In this document: in pieces, positions 8,875-17,979 of the stretch
Layout: every line of letters begins with the position of its first letter
Numbering within the stretch: position 1 is the stretch's first letter
Source: Metabacillus niabensis
Lineage (GTDB): Bacteria; Bacillota; Bacilli; Bacillales; Bacillaceae
Length of the DNA stretch: 64,000 nt
Reading direction: 5' to 3'
Assembly: GCF_020524345.1 (NCBI RefSeq)
Contig: NZ_JAIVLH010000002.1
Coordinates: forward strand, 186,001-250,000
Notes under the pieces: model-generated
The model's input: only the letters and a program-made list of their open reading frames with translations
The model's database searches: none
What the model was told of the DNA's origin: nothing
Program-made: the position numbers and the translations under genes

Positions 8875-9866
8875 TAGAGAAATTGTTCTGCCAATAACCT
8901 ATATGTTTGCAACTTTTCTTGAAAGTCATAGGTATTATTGATGATCATAAACTCTTCGGTCTTATAGTAATCACTTAATCGAATGATTTCCTCTCGAACT
9001 TTCTTAGGTGTACCTATTATCATTCTTCTCCTATTTTCCACGATTCTTTCATTATCCTTTTTAGTTAGTTTGACATTATTCGCTTCGTGAACAGGCAGAA
9101 TATGTGTATCTATCCCTTTTTCTAAAAATAATAACCAAATGTCCTGACTTATGGCGATCTCCTCTGCCCTTTCCTGTGTAGGTGCACATATAACAAAGAT
9201 ACATACATTCGTCTTTGGAGTTTTCAGAGAAATTGACGGCTGAAAACTCTCCCGATATGTTTCCATTGCTTTCAATCCATTTTCCGGGTTGATGAAATGT
9301 CCGTATGTAAATGCAGTGCCCTTTTCTGCTGCTACTCTTGCTCCGCGGTGTGTGACGCCTAAAATCCAAACTGCAGGTGATCCATCACTAACAGGATAGG
9401 CTTTAACGTTATGATAAGGGTGAGAGTCAGGTATAGAGTCATCTAAGTATCCTTGTAGATCTGATATCTGCCTCGGGAATTCATTCATGCTTTTTCGTAG
9501 ACTATCTGTTAATGCTAATCGGATTGCGGGAGACCCTCCTGGTGAGCGGCCAATTCCTAGATCAATACGGTTAGGATAAAGAGTTTCTAGTAGCTTAAAA
9601 TTCTCAGCAACTTTAAATGGACTGTATTGTGGAAGAAGTACTCCGCCAGAACCAATACGGATAGTACTCGTATTTGCAGCAATATGTGAGATTAAAATCT
9701 CTGGTGATGTTCCTGCAATTCCGCTTGTATTATGATGTTCCGCTACCCAAAACCGTGTATATCCCAGATCTTCAGATAACTTTGCCAGTTCTAGAGTTTG
9801 ATTAAAAGATATACTTGCTGTTTCCCCTTTTCTAATAACTGATTGGTCCAGAACACTTAGCTTAAT
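8874..9866 (-). CDS. Luciferase-like (LLM) flavin-dependent monooxygenase, ATT start
   Basis: The complete gene encodes 330 residues but lacks an ATG, GTG or TTG at its start. The frame runs unbroken from an in-frame TAG near 9911 through codons I-K-L-S-V-L-D-Q, which align with the first residues MRLSILDQ of the paralogue at 16497-17492. The aligned first codon is ATT at 9866, with GAGGGG six bases upstream. Internal landmarks are GYTRFWVAEHHNTSGIAGTS, RIGSGGVLLPQYSPFKVAEN and DLGIGRSPGGSP, all family hallmarks. The first ATG in frame is at 9488, far inside the fold. Function: oxidoreductase using reduced FMN; substrate unknown. Confidence 0.85.
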   Translation of the reverse strand: MKLSVLDQSVIRKGETASISFNQTLELAKLSEDLGYTRFWVAEHHNTSGIAGTSPEILISHIAANTSTIRIGSGGVLLPQYSPFKVAENFKLLETLYPNRIDLGIGRSPGGSPAIRLALTDSLRKSMNEFPRQISDLQGYLDDSIPDSHPYHNVKAYPVSDGSPAVWILGVTHRGARVAAEKGTAFTYGHFINPENGLKAMETYRESFQPSISLKTPKTNVCIFVICAPTQERAEEIAISQDIWLLFLEKGIDTHILPVHEANNVKLTKKDNERIVENRRRMIIGTPKKVREEIIRLSDYYKTEEFMIINNTYDFQEKLQTYRLLAEQFL

Positions 9867-9976
9867 GATATTCCCCTCTTTCTTCCTCTTTATTCTTAGC
9901 TTAGTCTAATATAAGACATTCAGTTTCTCAATTTTCCAGCTTGAGAAATTTTACTCATTTCATTGTTCCTAAACCG

Positions 9977-10008
9977 AAAAAAAGGACTATGCAACTATGC
10001 ATAGTACC
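9977..10008 (-). terminator. Intrinsic terminator of GIY-YIG gene
   Basis: On the minus strand GGTACTATGCA, loop TAGT, TGCATAGTCC and then seven U. It lies 15 bases after the GIY-YIG stop codon. Confidence 0.8.
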
Positions 10009-10022
10009 CGATTTTTTACTAA

Positions 10023-10397
10023 TTAATGAAAGAACACTTTGTCTACATTGTATTTTGCTTGTAGTGTATTGATGATATATGTTTCATATATTTCACGTTC
10101 CATCGGATCTTCCACTATTGAAACATCAATGCGAAAAACTTCATCTCGATGATTTTTTAGTGGAGAAACGGTGTCTTCAAGATGTTTTTTTACACGTTGT
10201 CTTAGTTTTCTAGCTTTGCCGACAAATAGCAGCTCATCCTGTCTGTTGTAAAACAAGATGACTCCACCTTTATCTCTTGGGATTTCATGAAGGTCAATAA
10301 ATCCTTGGATTGGTTTTATGACAGGTGTATTCTCTTGTTCTGGTTGCTTTCTTTTAATAATCGATACATCACTTTTTGGTATTTCTATGTTAATCAA
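10023..10397 (-). CDS. GIY-YIG nuclease-domain protein
   Basis: Small protein of 124 residues with one GIY-YIG-type fold. The segment GVILFYNRQDELLFVGKARK followed by LRQRVKKHL carries the VxFY...FVGK form of the motif (as in the UvrC N-terminus, where YxG and a catalytic Arg follow), and EREIYETYIINTLQAKYNV provides the metal-binding Glu helix. TTG start at 10397 with AAAGGAAG ten bases upstream. The first 35 residues are charged and of unknown role. DNA incision is known for the family; the cellular task is unknown. Confidence 0.78.
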   Translation of the reverse strand: MINIEIPKSDVSIIKRKQPEQENTPVIKPIQGFIDLHEIPRDKGGVILFYNRQDELLFVGKARKLRQRVKKHLEDTVSPLKNHRDEVFRIDVSIVEDPMEREIYETYIINTLQAKYNVDKVFFH

Positions 10398-10549
10398 TTT
10401 GACACTTCCTTTATTAATAGTTCTAAGCTCATTTAACTATAGCGTTCCTTCTTCTTATACACAATCCTTTTTTAATTGAACATCTCTTCTGAATTATGCA
10501 ATAATAAAAGGGAAAAGTAAAATAGTTGTACATATTAGGAGGAGTAGCA

Positions 10550-10843
10550 GTGGTTGAACATATAGTGATATTTAAATTTAACGAGACAACATCTGTTGAG
10601 CAACAAACAGAAGCGATTCAAAAGCTGAAAAATTTAAAACATGAAATCTCCGGAATTATCGATATTCAAGCAGGTTTAAACTTTTCAGATAGGAGCCAGG
10701 GATTCCAAGTAGGTCTTACAGTACGATTTGAAGATAAGCAGTCTCTTGAAGCATATGGTCCACATGAAAAACACCAGGAAGCTGTTTCTTATTTAAAAGA
10801 GATCGGTCTTTCTGATATTGTTGTCGTAGATTTTGAATTATAA
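10550..10843 (+). CDS. Dabb (stress-responsive A/B barrel) family protein
   Basis: Protein of 97 residues starting VVEHIVIFKFNETTSVEQQT, the typical opening of the Dabb ferredoxin-like fold, with FEDKQSLEAYGPHEKHQEAV carrying the conserved YxxHxxH-like helix. GTG 10550 was chosen over an in-frame TTG at 10526 because AGGAGG lies seven bases upstream. Family members form dimeric barrels; most have no assigned reaction. Confidence 0.85.
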   Translation: MVEHIVIFKFNETTSVEQQTEAIQKLKNLKHEISGIIDIQAGLNFSDRSQGFQVGLTVRFEDKQSLEAYGPHEKHQEAVSYLKEIGLSDIVVVDFEL

Positions 10844-10846
10844 GTG

Positions 10847-10886
10847 AAAAAGGATGATCAACATATAACTTGATCATCCTTTTTTA
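10847..10886. terminator. Bidirectional intrinsic terminator
   Basis: AAAAAGGATGATCA and TGATCATCCTTTTT form a perfect 14-base-pair stem with a ten-base loop between the convergent Dabb and esterase genes. Confidence 0.9.
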
Positions 10887-10888
10887 TT

Positions 10889-12043
10889 TCACCAAGATGG
10901 CATTAAGGAAAAAGCCTGTTTTCCTATTAAAAAAGCTCCAATTGCATAGGCTTCTCCCCGATCTTGAAGTTTTTCTATCGTAGATTGCTCTTCATTGATA
11001 GTAAAGCTATAAGATTGATAGGTAGGTTGTTTCCCAAAAGCAGCATTTAAGTATGTTGCTGTTTCATCTAATGCTTGTTTTCCTCTATTCATAACCTCAT
11101 ATAATGAAATAAACCCGTGCATGACACCATTATATCGAGTCGCCGTAACTGGAATCTTGTAGTCAGCTAAACGTTTCCCATACGCTTCTCCCTCATCACG
11201 AAGTGGATCAAACTCAGCTGTTATGATGAACGCTGGAGGAAGGTTGCTAAGGTTGGCATCAAGTGGTGATGTATAGGGATTAGACCACATTTTTTCATCA
11301 GGGGTATAATTTTCTCTAGCTTTTTCCATAACACTTCTTGATATAAAATAATAACCGCTATCATAGGTTTGACGTGAAGGGAATGAAACATCTTGAAACG
11401 TAGTTAACGGATATAATAGTGCTTGAGCGATAATCTTTGGTCCGTTTCTATCCCGGGCCATCATCGTGACGACTGTCGCTAAATTTCCTCCGGCACTATC
11501 TCCTACTACAGCTAGTTTAGAAGAATCTCCATCAAATAGATCAGCATGTTCCTTTGTCCAGACCAGTGCTTTATAGCTATCCTCAGTTGCAGTTGGAAAA
11601 GGATATGTAGGTGCTAAGCGATATCCGACAGAAATAACAACACTATTTGTTTTAGAGGCTAATGTACGGACGATATTATCAAGTGTTTGAATGTTTCCAT
11701 AGCCTTCTAAAAAAGCTCCGCCGTGATAATATAAAATGATAGGATGTGGACCGTCTGCTTTAGGTTGATAAATTCTGATCGGTATTTCCGCTCCGTCGGG
11801 CATTGGAATGGTCATATTTTTACGGTCAAAACGGGATTTACCAGAACCTGTAAAGATTTTAGGAACCTTCATACTGGATGTTACAATCCGTTGATCGACT
11901 GCATGTAATAAAACACCAGTTTTTACAGGAACCTTTCCTGCTTCTGTGTGACTCCAATATTCTACCGTTACAATAACGCCAATAATACTTAAAAGGATAA
12001 TAATCATGCTTGAGAGAACGAATCTCTTTAGTTGTTTTAGCAT
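10889..12043 (-). CDS. Alpha/beta hydrolase, HSL-type esterase/lipase, membrane-anchored
   Basis: Esterase of the hormone-sensitive-lipase group, 384 residues. An uncleaved N-terminal membrane helix (residues ~10-27) precedes the catalytic domain. The oxyanion motif YYHGGAFLEGYG, the nucleophile elbow VVGDSAGGNLA, the acid region ITAEFDPLRDEGEAYGKRL and the final GVMHGFISLYE supply the Ser-Asp-His triad. A ~55-residue C-terminal extension follows. The ATG at 12043 is the only start near the fold, but its AGGAGG lies about 21 bases away, an unusually long spacing. Substrate unknown. Confidence 0.88.
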   Translation of the reverse strand: MLKQLKRFVLSSMIIILLSIIGVIVTVEYWSHTEAGKVPVKTGVLLHAVDQRIVTSSMKVPKIFTGSGKSRFDRKNMTIPMPDGAEIPIRIYQPKADGPHPIILYYHGGAFLEGYGNIQTLDNIVRTLASKTNSVVISVGYRLAPTYPFPTATEDSYKALVWTKEHADLFDGDSSKLAVVGDSAGGNLATVVTMMARDRNGPKIIAQALLYPLTTFQDVSFPSRQTYDSGYYFISRSVMEKARENYTPDEKMWSNPYTSPLDANLSNLPPAFIITAEFDPLRDEGEAYGKRLADYKIPVTATRYNGVMHGFISLYEVMNRGKQALDETATYLNAAFGKQPTYQSYSFTINEEQSTIEKLQDRGEAYAIGAFLIGKQAFSLMPSW

Positions 12044-12152
12044 ATTGGTGCAGTATTTCGCGTCCCTCCTTCTAAAAAACGATGTTCATCTATTATTCTA
12101 GTATAATGGATGATAGGCAGGAATAAATACGCCAATTTTAGGAAGCATAGGG

Positions 12153-12181
12153 AAAAGCCTTCAATCTTTGATTGAAGGCTT
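12153..12181 (-). terminator. Intrinsic terminator of SNF2 gene
   Basis: On the minus strand AAGCCTTCAATC, loop AAA, GATTGAAGGCTT and then TTTT; the stem begins inside the SNF2 stop codon. Confidence 0.85.
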
Positions 12182-15100
12182 ATAGCATTAAAATTTCTCT
12201 TATATCTTCTTCTGTAAGAGTTGAGGAGGTCTCACTGTTGGATTCAATGATTTCTTCGACCAGATTTCTCTTCTTATCTTGGAGCTCATTCATCTTTTCT
12301 TCTATCGTACCTTTTGAAATAAGTTTTAACACGGTAACAGAATTTTTCTGACCAATACGATGGGCACGATCGGCTGCTTGCTCTTCTACTGCAGGGTTCC
12401 ACCATGTATCATACAAGATAACGGTGTCCGCACCCATTAAGTTCAGACCGGTTCCTCCTGCTTTTAATGAAATAAGAAAGTAATCTCTTTCCCCTGTATT
12501 ATATCGTTGGCAAATTTCTACCCGTTCCTCGGAGGGGGTTTGTCCATCAAGATAAAAATATGAAAGTCCTCTTATTGTGAGTTCTTTTCCTATAAGCTCT
12601 AACATTTTTGTAAACTGAGAAAAAATGAGCACCCTTTTTCCAGCATGTTTTGCTTCTTCAATGATTTGAAAGAGCTGTTCAAATTTTGCTGAGCTGCCCT
12701 TATATCCGTCAACAAAGAGTTTTGGATGACAACAAATTTGCCGTAATCGCGTGATCCCTGCTAAAATTCGAATTCGGTTTTTTCGGATTGTATCTTTATC
12801 TAAATGTTTAAGTGTGTCATGTCTAAGCTTTGCCAAATATGCTGCATACAGCTTCTTTTGTTCCTGAAGTAGCTCGACAGTATCTGTTTCTTCGTATTTT
12901 TTCGGAAATTCGTGTAAAACTTCTTCTTTTATTCGTCTTAATAAAAATGGCCGAATTCTGCGTGAAATCGTCTTATTTGTAAGCTGACTGTATTCCTTTA
13001 ACCCTAAAAACAGCTGTGGAAACACAACATGAAAAATGGCCCAAAGCTCTTCTGCCGAATTTTCAACTGGAGTACCCGTAAGAGCAAAACGGTAGTTTGC
13101 TTTTATTTTTTTTACAGCTCGTGCTGTTTGGGTTAAAGGGTTTTTAAATGCTTGTGCTTCATCATAAAATACGGAATGGAAATCATGTTTCTCATACCAC
13201 TTAATGTCCTTACGTAATAAAGGATACGACGTAATGACAACATCTATGTTCGATATATCCTTTTGAAGGGATTCCCGTTCTGCTCTACTGCCATCTAACA
13301 CGATAGCCTGTACTTCCGGTGCAAAAGTTAGAAGTTCACTTAGCCAATTATAGGTGAGTGACGATGGGCATAGAATGAGAACTGGATTTTTTGTCTCACG
13401 AATAGATGAAAGCTCTGACACAATAAACGCGATGCTCTGGACAGTTTTCCCTAATCCCATGTCATCGGCTAATATTCCTCCAAATCCATAATGGGCAAGG
13501 GTTTTCATCCATTTGTATCCTGTTTTTTGATAGTCCTTAAGAATTGAGTCCAAACGCTCAGGTATTGGAAATTCAAGGCTTCCAGGTTCCCGAACTGTTT
13601 GAAGAAACTCTCTAAAAGAGGCTTCTAATTGAAATGATTCACTGCTGTCAACATAATCAAGAAGCTGAATACATTTCTCGAACGGTATATCCAATCCATC
13701 AGATAAACGTTGATTTTGGAGAAAAGGAGATTGGAGAAACCGTTGTATTTCCTGAAACTCTTTTGATTCTAAAGAAAGCAATGAGCCGTTTTTTAATCGA
13801 TAATATTTCCGTTTCTCTTCAAGGGCTTCTAATATTTCCTTGATTTGTTTATCTACAAATCCTTCTATTTCAAACTTGAATTCTAACCAATTTATCCGTT
13901 CCTTTTTCATTTTTATACGTATTTGCGGTTTCACATTTTCCTTAAAGAGACGAGAGCGTACCGCTGTTGTAGTATAGATTTGTGTCAACTTCTGAAGCTT
14001 CGGCACAAGATAGTGTAAAAATTCATATTCTAGTTCTTCATTTTGTAGATAGTAGCCTTCATCGGTTTGAGAAAACATAGCCTCTTCCATCAACCTTAAA
14101 ATTTCATTTTCTTTTTCCAGATCTCTTATGAGCAATGTATTCGTTGGTGGTTCACGGGATTCAAGAGGATTAAGAATGATATGATCATACTGAAATTCAA
14201 GGCTTGCCAATAACCGATTTTTAATTCGATCTACATACAGTTTTGCGACTAATGGTGTTTTTATCATCAAATTTGTCATTTCAGTTGTAAATGATACGTT
14301 TCCAAGTCTACGGAGACCTGGTACCACCTTTTCAAGAAAAGTCGTTATTTGATTTTGAGGAATCATGAGTCGATTAGTCCCAGAGGATTTGAGCATCTGT
14401 TGCATTTCAAATAATCGTATTGAATCTTCATTCTCTAGAAAAGTAACCGTATTTTCATACAAAATACATTGATATGGTTGTAGGACTACCATTTTTTCCA
14501 AACCGTTAATCAAAAGTTCATAGCTGTTATGGTGAGTATTACCCAAACTAAAATTAATAGGGAGTAAATCCTTTGACTGAATAATCCTTAGGTAACGTTT
14601 TTTCTTATTTTCAATCTTCACGAGCGGTGCTTGTAAGAGAAAAGGAAATAGTTTTCCAAATGAAGTCGGTGGAATTAATATAAGTTGTGATTGTGTTAAT
14701 CTATGTTCATTATAGATTTTCTCGTCATGTGCAACTTGAATCAGTTGTTGTAAAATCACATCATCTTCTTTCAGAAAGCAATGCTTGTCATGATAAAAAG
14801 TAAAAGAAGAAAGCTGGATAGCGTCTCCTTGCTTTAATTTTTCTAAGAAGGTACGGATATTTCGAATTTTATGATTCTGAATACTTATCTCTATTCCAAG
14901 TAGGTAATGTCCGTCTTCTCCTTTAATTGGCCTACAAACAAATTCTGTTTCCAACACTTCACGATTTTCAAAGTGATCTTGATGTCTGCTTGCTCTGAAT
15001 TGAGAACTATTAAATAAGCCAAACAATCCTTCTGTCAATTGTTCGGTTGACGAGGCAGAATTTTCTAGCATTGTTCCTTTCCTTTGCTGCTCATAGATTG

Positions 15101-15362
15101 ATAACAAAACAGCAGCAATATGCTGACAATCTTTATCAAACGAAGCTAGTTTTGGACAAGTGCACTCTGCTTTAAATTCTCCTTTTCCCGCATGTTTTAT
15201 TGTAACGTGGAAATCTTCTGTGCCAGTGACTGTTGCATTATATTGATGGTTTTGATAAGAGTCAAAGACTACTTTATTTGCATGGTAAAAAGCACTTCCC
15301 CTTTTAAAGGATGTTATGCCACACACTTCTTTTATGATTTGATGATTTAGTTTAATATTCAA
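12180..15362 (-). CDS. SWIM zinc-finger SNF2-family helicase
   Basis: Large DNA-dependent ATPase of 1060 residues. An N-terminal SWIM zinc finger (CTCPKLASFDKDCQHIAAVL, the CxC...CxH pattern near residues 68-85) is followed by a SNF2-specific bacterial middle region, then the ATPase core: Walker A ADDMGLGKTVQS, Walker B variant FYDEAQAFKN, SAT-like ALTGTPVENS, and the helicase C domain with FSQFTKMLE, SLKAGGTGLNL and DRAHRIGQ. The TTG start has AAAGGAGG seven bases upstream. Bacterial members are linked to DNA/RNA remodelling or stress, without a settled role. Single gene with its own terminator. Confidence 0.93.
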   Translation of the reverse strand: MNIKLNHQIIKEVCGITSFKRGSAFYHANKVVFDSYQNHQYNATVTGTEDFHVTIKHAGKGEFKAECTCPKLASFDKDCQHIAAVLLSIYEQQRKGTMLENSASSTEQLTEGLFGLFNSSQFRASRHQDHFENREVLETEFVCRPIKGEDGHYLLGIEISIQNHKIRNIRTFLEKLKQGDAIQLSSFTFYHDKHCFLKEDDVILQQLIQVAHDEKIYNEHRLTQSQLILIPPTSFGKLFPFLLQAPLVKIENKKKRYLRIIQSKDLLPINFSLGNTHHNSYELLINGLEKMVVLQPYQCILYENTVTFLENEDSIRLFEMQQMLKSSGTNRLMIPQNQITTFLEKVVPGLRRLGNVSFTTEMTNLMIKTPLVAKLYVDRIKNRLLASLEFQYDHIILNPLESREPPTNTLLIRDLEKENEILRLMEEAMFSQTDEGYYLQNEELEYEFLHYLVPKLQKLTQIYTTTAVRSRLFKENVKPQIRIKMKKERINWLEFKFEIEGFVDKQIKEILEALEEKRKYYRLKNGSLLSLESKEFQEIQRFLQSPFLQNQRLSDGLDIPFEKCIQLLDYVDSSESFQLEASFREFLQTVREPGSLEFPIPERLDSILKDYQKTGYKWMKTLAHYGFGGILADDMGLGKTVQSIAFIVSELSSIRETKNPVLILCPSSLTYNWLSELLTFAPEVQAIVLDGSRAERESLQKDISNIDVVITSYPLLRKDIKWYEKHDFHSVFYDEAQAFKNPLTQTARAVKKIKANYRFALTGTPVENSAEELWAIFHVVFPQLFLGLKEYSQLTNKTISRRIRPFLLRRIKEEVLHEFPKKYEETDTVELLQEQKKLYAAYLAKLRHDTLKHLDKDTIRKNRIRILAGITRLRQICCHPKLFVDGYKGSSAKFEQLFQIIEEAKHAGKRVLIFSQFTKMLELIGKELTIRGLSYFYLDGQTPSEERVEICQRYNTGERDYFLISLKAGGTGLNLMGADTVILYDTWWNPAVEEQAADRAHRIGQKNSVTVLKLISKGTIEEKMNELQDKKRNLVEEIIESNSETSSTLTEEDIREILML

Positions 15363-15593
15363 TGTCTGGCCTCCTTTGAAGCGGATTAACTATTTTAAGA
15401 TAAATGTCAACATACAGTTTACCATGAATTTATTCATGATAGGTAATAGGAATATACCAAGAACATTTCCTGGGCAAGCGCAAAAAATGATATTTCTCTT
15501 CTTGATTCGCTGTAATTCTCCCTCATTTTTCAGCAAAAAGAGGGAATGGTGTACGACCTGGAGAATATATGAAAAGAATTTATAAAAATAAGG

Positions 15594-16154
15594 ATGATGA
15601 ATTTGTCAGTAAACTTTTGTATGAAATGTGGTTCAGAAATGGGTTTTCGAGAAATCGATGGTGTAGAAAGAAAAGCATGCTCCAGTTGTGAGTTCGTTCA
15701 TTGGGGTGATTATAGTATTGGTGTAGGAGGGTTAGTAATTAGAGAAAACAAAATTCTCCTTGTGAAACGTGCTCATGATCCTGGTAGAGGATATTGGACT
15801 AATCCTGGCGGATATATTGAACAATTTGAAAACATTGTAGAAACAATCCAAAGAGAGGTCAAAGAAGAAGCTGGAATAACAGCGAGAGTAAATCGAATTG
15901 TTGCACTTCGTGATCTTCCACGCCAAATTCATAATGTTTATATTGCTTTTACAATGGATTATATAAATGGTGACCCGGTTCCTGATGGAATTGAGTCAGA
16001 TGAAGCAGGTTTTTACAGCCTAGAAGAAATTGAACAAATGAATGTTGCTCCATTTACGAGGTGGCTAGTAAAAATAGCTTTTGAAAGTGCAGAGAATGGT
16101 CTACAAAAAGATGAAATAACAGTACTGAAAGACTCTTTACTTTTTTCCATATAA
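15594..16154 (+). CDS. Nudix hydrolase with N-terminal zinc ribbon
   Basis: Nudix protein of about 186 residues. Four cysteines in CMKCGSE and ACSSCEF form a zinc ribbon like that of NADH pyrophosphatases, followed by the Nudix box GGYIEQFENIVETIQREVKE then EAGI, which fits G-x5-E-x7-REUxEExGU. Start is uncertain: tandem ATGs at 15594 and 15597 lie directly on the AAGG, while TTG 15603 has AAGG nine bases upstream. ADP-ribose or NAD-like dinucleotides are likely substrates by family, not proven. Confidence 0.85.
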   Translation: MMNLSVNFCMKCGSEMGFREIDGVERKACSSCEFVHWGDYSIGVGGLVIRENKILLVKRAHDPGRGYWTNPGGYIEQFENIVETIQREVKEEAGITARVNRIVALRDLPRQIHNVYIAFTMDYINGDPVPDGIESDEAGFYSLEEIEQMNVAPFTRWLVKIAFESAENGLQKDEITVLKDSLLFSI

Positions 16155-16161
16155 AGATAGG

Positions 16162-16194
16162 CCTCAACAAGGAGGTAACATCATCTTGTTGAGG
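16162..16194. terminator. Hairpin between convergent genes
   Basis: CCTCAACAAG and CTTGTTGAGG pair perfectly around a 13-base loop, between the Nudix stop and the stop of the small minus-strand gene. U-tracts are weak on both sides, so efficiency is uncertain. Confidence 0.65.
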
Positions 16195-16428
16195 TTATTC
16201 GTTTATCTTCTTCTTCACTTCATCCCGAATGAGTTCAATCAATTCATCTGAAAGATTTGCAGGGAGTGAGGTATTGTTTTCGAATACCCATTTATTTAAA
16301 ATTTCGAGATCTGTTTTTTTAAACGTAATACTGTAATCTTTATTCTTATGAGTGAAATCAGTTGTCACTGATTCTTCTGCATATAATCCATCATCTATGA
16401 TCATATGTGTAATATCATATTCCTTCAT
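16195..16428 (-). CDS. Small acidic protein of unknown function
   Basis: 77 residues, starting MKEYDITHMIIDDGLYAEES and ending RDEVKKKINE. ATG with GGAGATGG about six bases upstream. The pattern of a beta-rich first half (DYSITFKKTDLEILNKW) and an amphipathic helical end is visible, but no named family is recognised. Confidence 0.65.
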   Translation of the reverse strand: MKEYDITHMIIDDGLYAEESVTTDFTHKNKDYSITFKKTDLEILNKWVFENNTSLPANLSDELIELIRDEVKKKINE

Positions 16429-16496
16429 TATGCCATCTCCTTATCTATACACTCTTCTCTACTATAGAATGAGCGATAAAAGATGGATTATACATG

Positions 16497-17492
16497 TTAC
16501 ATAAATGCTTCTGCAATTAGCCGATAAGATGTGAGACGATCTTCCGGCGAATGTGTGATTGTGACAAGCATGATTTCATTGGCTTGATAAGTAGCTTGAA
16601 TATCGATTAACTTCTGTTTTACCTCTAACGGGTTACCAATAATCATTTTTTGTTTTATCTTTTCAATTTTTTGCTTTTCTTCTTCGGAATATGGATATTC
16701 TATTGCCTCTTGAATAGAAGGAATACCTTGTGTTCCTTCACCTTTCTCTTTCTGAATAGACCATAATAGTGAACTTAACGCAATTTCTTCAGCCTTCTCA
16801 TTCGTTTCCGCACATATCGCTGAAACCGTCAGAATTACGTTGGGATGGTTTTCTATTCGTTTTGGTTTGAAATGATCAAGATATAGTTTAATAATATCTT
16901 CACCGTCATTATCACTCATAAACTGCCCAAATGCATAGCTTAAGCCTGTTTTTGCAGCTAATAAGGCACTTTTTTTACTTGTCCCCAGGAGCCAAGGTAC
17001 AGGAGCTGTGTCAGGAAGTGGAGCTGCTTGAACTCTGGCATATTCATGTTCTGATGGAAAGTCGTTATAAATAAAATGAAGTAACTCCATAATAGATTTT
17101 GGTAAATCCCACACTTGCTGAAGAAATTGGTCTGATAACGCATTTGTTGCTTCTGCGGATCCCCCCGGTGCACGTCCGAACCCTATATCAATTCGATCGG
17201 GGAATAAGGTAGCTAGCAAGTTAAATGTCTCTGCTACCTTATAAGGTCTGTAATATGGTAATAAAACAGCTCCCGAACCAATACGAATTGTTTTTGTATT
17301 TGCTCCAATATAAGCTAACATTACTTCAGGTGATGAGCATGCCAGTCCTGTTATATCATGATGTTCTGCAATCCAAAAACGAGTATACCCTAGACGCTCA
17401 CCTGCTTGAGCTAATTGTAATGATTCCAGTAACGCGTCACGAGGTGTCTGGTTTGAAGATATGGGTGCCTGATCTAATATACTTAACCTCAT
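16497..17492 (-). CDS. Luciferase-like (LLM) flavin-dependent monooxygenase
   Basis: 331 residues of the class that B. subtilis represents with YwcH/YvbT-like proteins. Landmarks: MRLSILDQAPISSNQTPRDA, GYTRFWIAEHHDITGLACSS, IRIGSGAVLLPYYRPYKVAE and GFGRAPGGSAEATNAL. ATG with AGAGAGG seven to eight bases upstream. It is clearly paralogous to the ATT-start gene at 8874-9866, about half of positions looking alike by eye. It uses FMNH2 and O2 by family rule; the substrate is not known. The DUF3219 gene ends 12 bases upstream and probably shares its transcript. Confidence 0.9.
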   Translation of the reverse strand: MRLSILDQAPISSNQTPRDALLESLQLAQAGERLGYTRFWIAEHHDITGLACSSPEVMLAYIGANTKTIRIGSGAVLLPYYRPYKVAETFNLLATLFPDRIDIGFGRAPGGSAEATNALSDQFLQQVWDLPKSIMELLHFIYNDFPSEHEYARVQAAPLPDTAPVPWLLGTSKKSALLAAKTGLSYAFGQFMSDNDGEDIIKLYLDHFKPKRIENHPNVILTVSAICAETNEKAEEIALSSLLWSIQKEKGEGTQGIPSIQEAIEYPYSEEEKQKIEKIKQKMIIGNPLEVKQKLIDIQATYQANEIMLVTITHSPEDRLTSYRLIAEAFM

Positions 17493-17504
17493 ATTATCGC
17501 CTCT

Positions 17505-17789
17505 CTATTTTGACTGTTCAATGATTTGAAGAGAAAATTTTGATACTTGGTTTTCTTTATATAAATTTGTTAGGGAAGTGGAATAGTTATTTATAACACC
17601 GTGAAAGGTAATATTTCTTTCAGGTATTTTTACATCAAACGTATTTTTGTATAATAAAGTCGTGATGTCATGATAATCGTCACTAGTAACAAGGAATTCT
17701 ACAGATAGTTGAATAAGATTATTAACTGATTTTTCTTCGTATTTGGTAATAGAAATAGGTGTATCATTTAAATAGACTTCATTTACCAT
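17505..17789 (-). CDS. DUF3219 (YkvR-like) protein
   Basis: 94 residues starting MVNEVYLNDTPISITKYEEK, with LLYKNTFDVKIPERNITFHG and INNYSTSLTNLYKEN, which fit the small all-beta DUF3219 family typified by B. subtilis YkvR. ATG with AGGAGGTTTACTTA upstream. Function unknown for the family. First gene of a likely two-gene unit with the LLM monooxygenase. Confidence 0.7.
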   Translation of the reverse strand: MVNEVYLNDTPISITKYEEKSVNNLIQLSVEFLVTSDDYHDITTLLYKNTFDVKIPERNITFHGVINNYSTSLTNLYKENQVSKFSLQIIEQSK

Positions 17790-17913
17790 TAAGTAAACCT
17801 CCTATTGTTTATTATATGTATATACGATCATATAATAATTTTCTTCTTATGAAAAATAAATTGACTCAAGTTGATGGATCATGTCATTAAACCATCCCGA
17901 AAAAAGATTATAT

Positions 17914-17947
17914 AAAAAGGATGAACTTGATTATGTTCATCCTTTTT
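17914..17947 (-). terminator. Intrinsic terminator of M48-ankyrin gene
   Basis: AAAAAGGATGAAC and GTTCATCCTTTTT form a perfect stem with an eight-base loop and U-runs on both strands, 33 bases beyond the stop codon at 17980. Confidence 0.88.
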
Positions 17948-17979
17948 ACTATATTTATTCAAGATATAACTGTAGCTTG

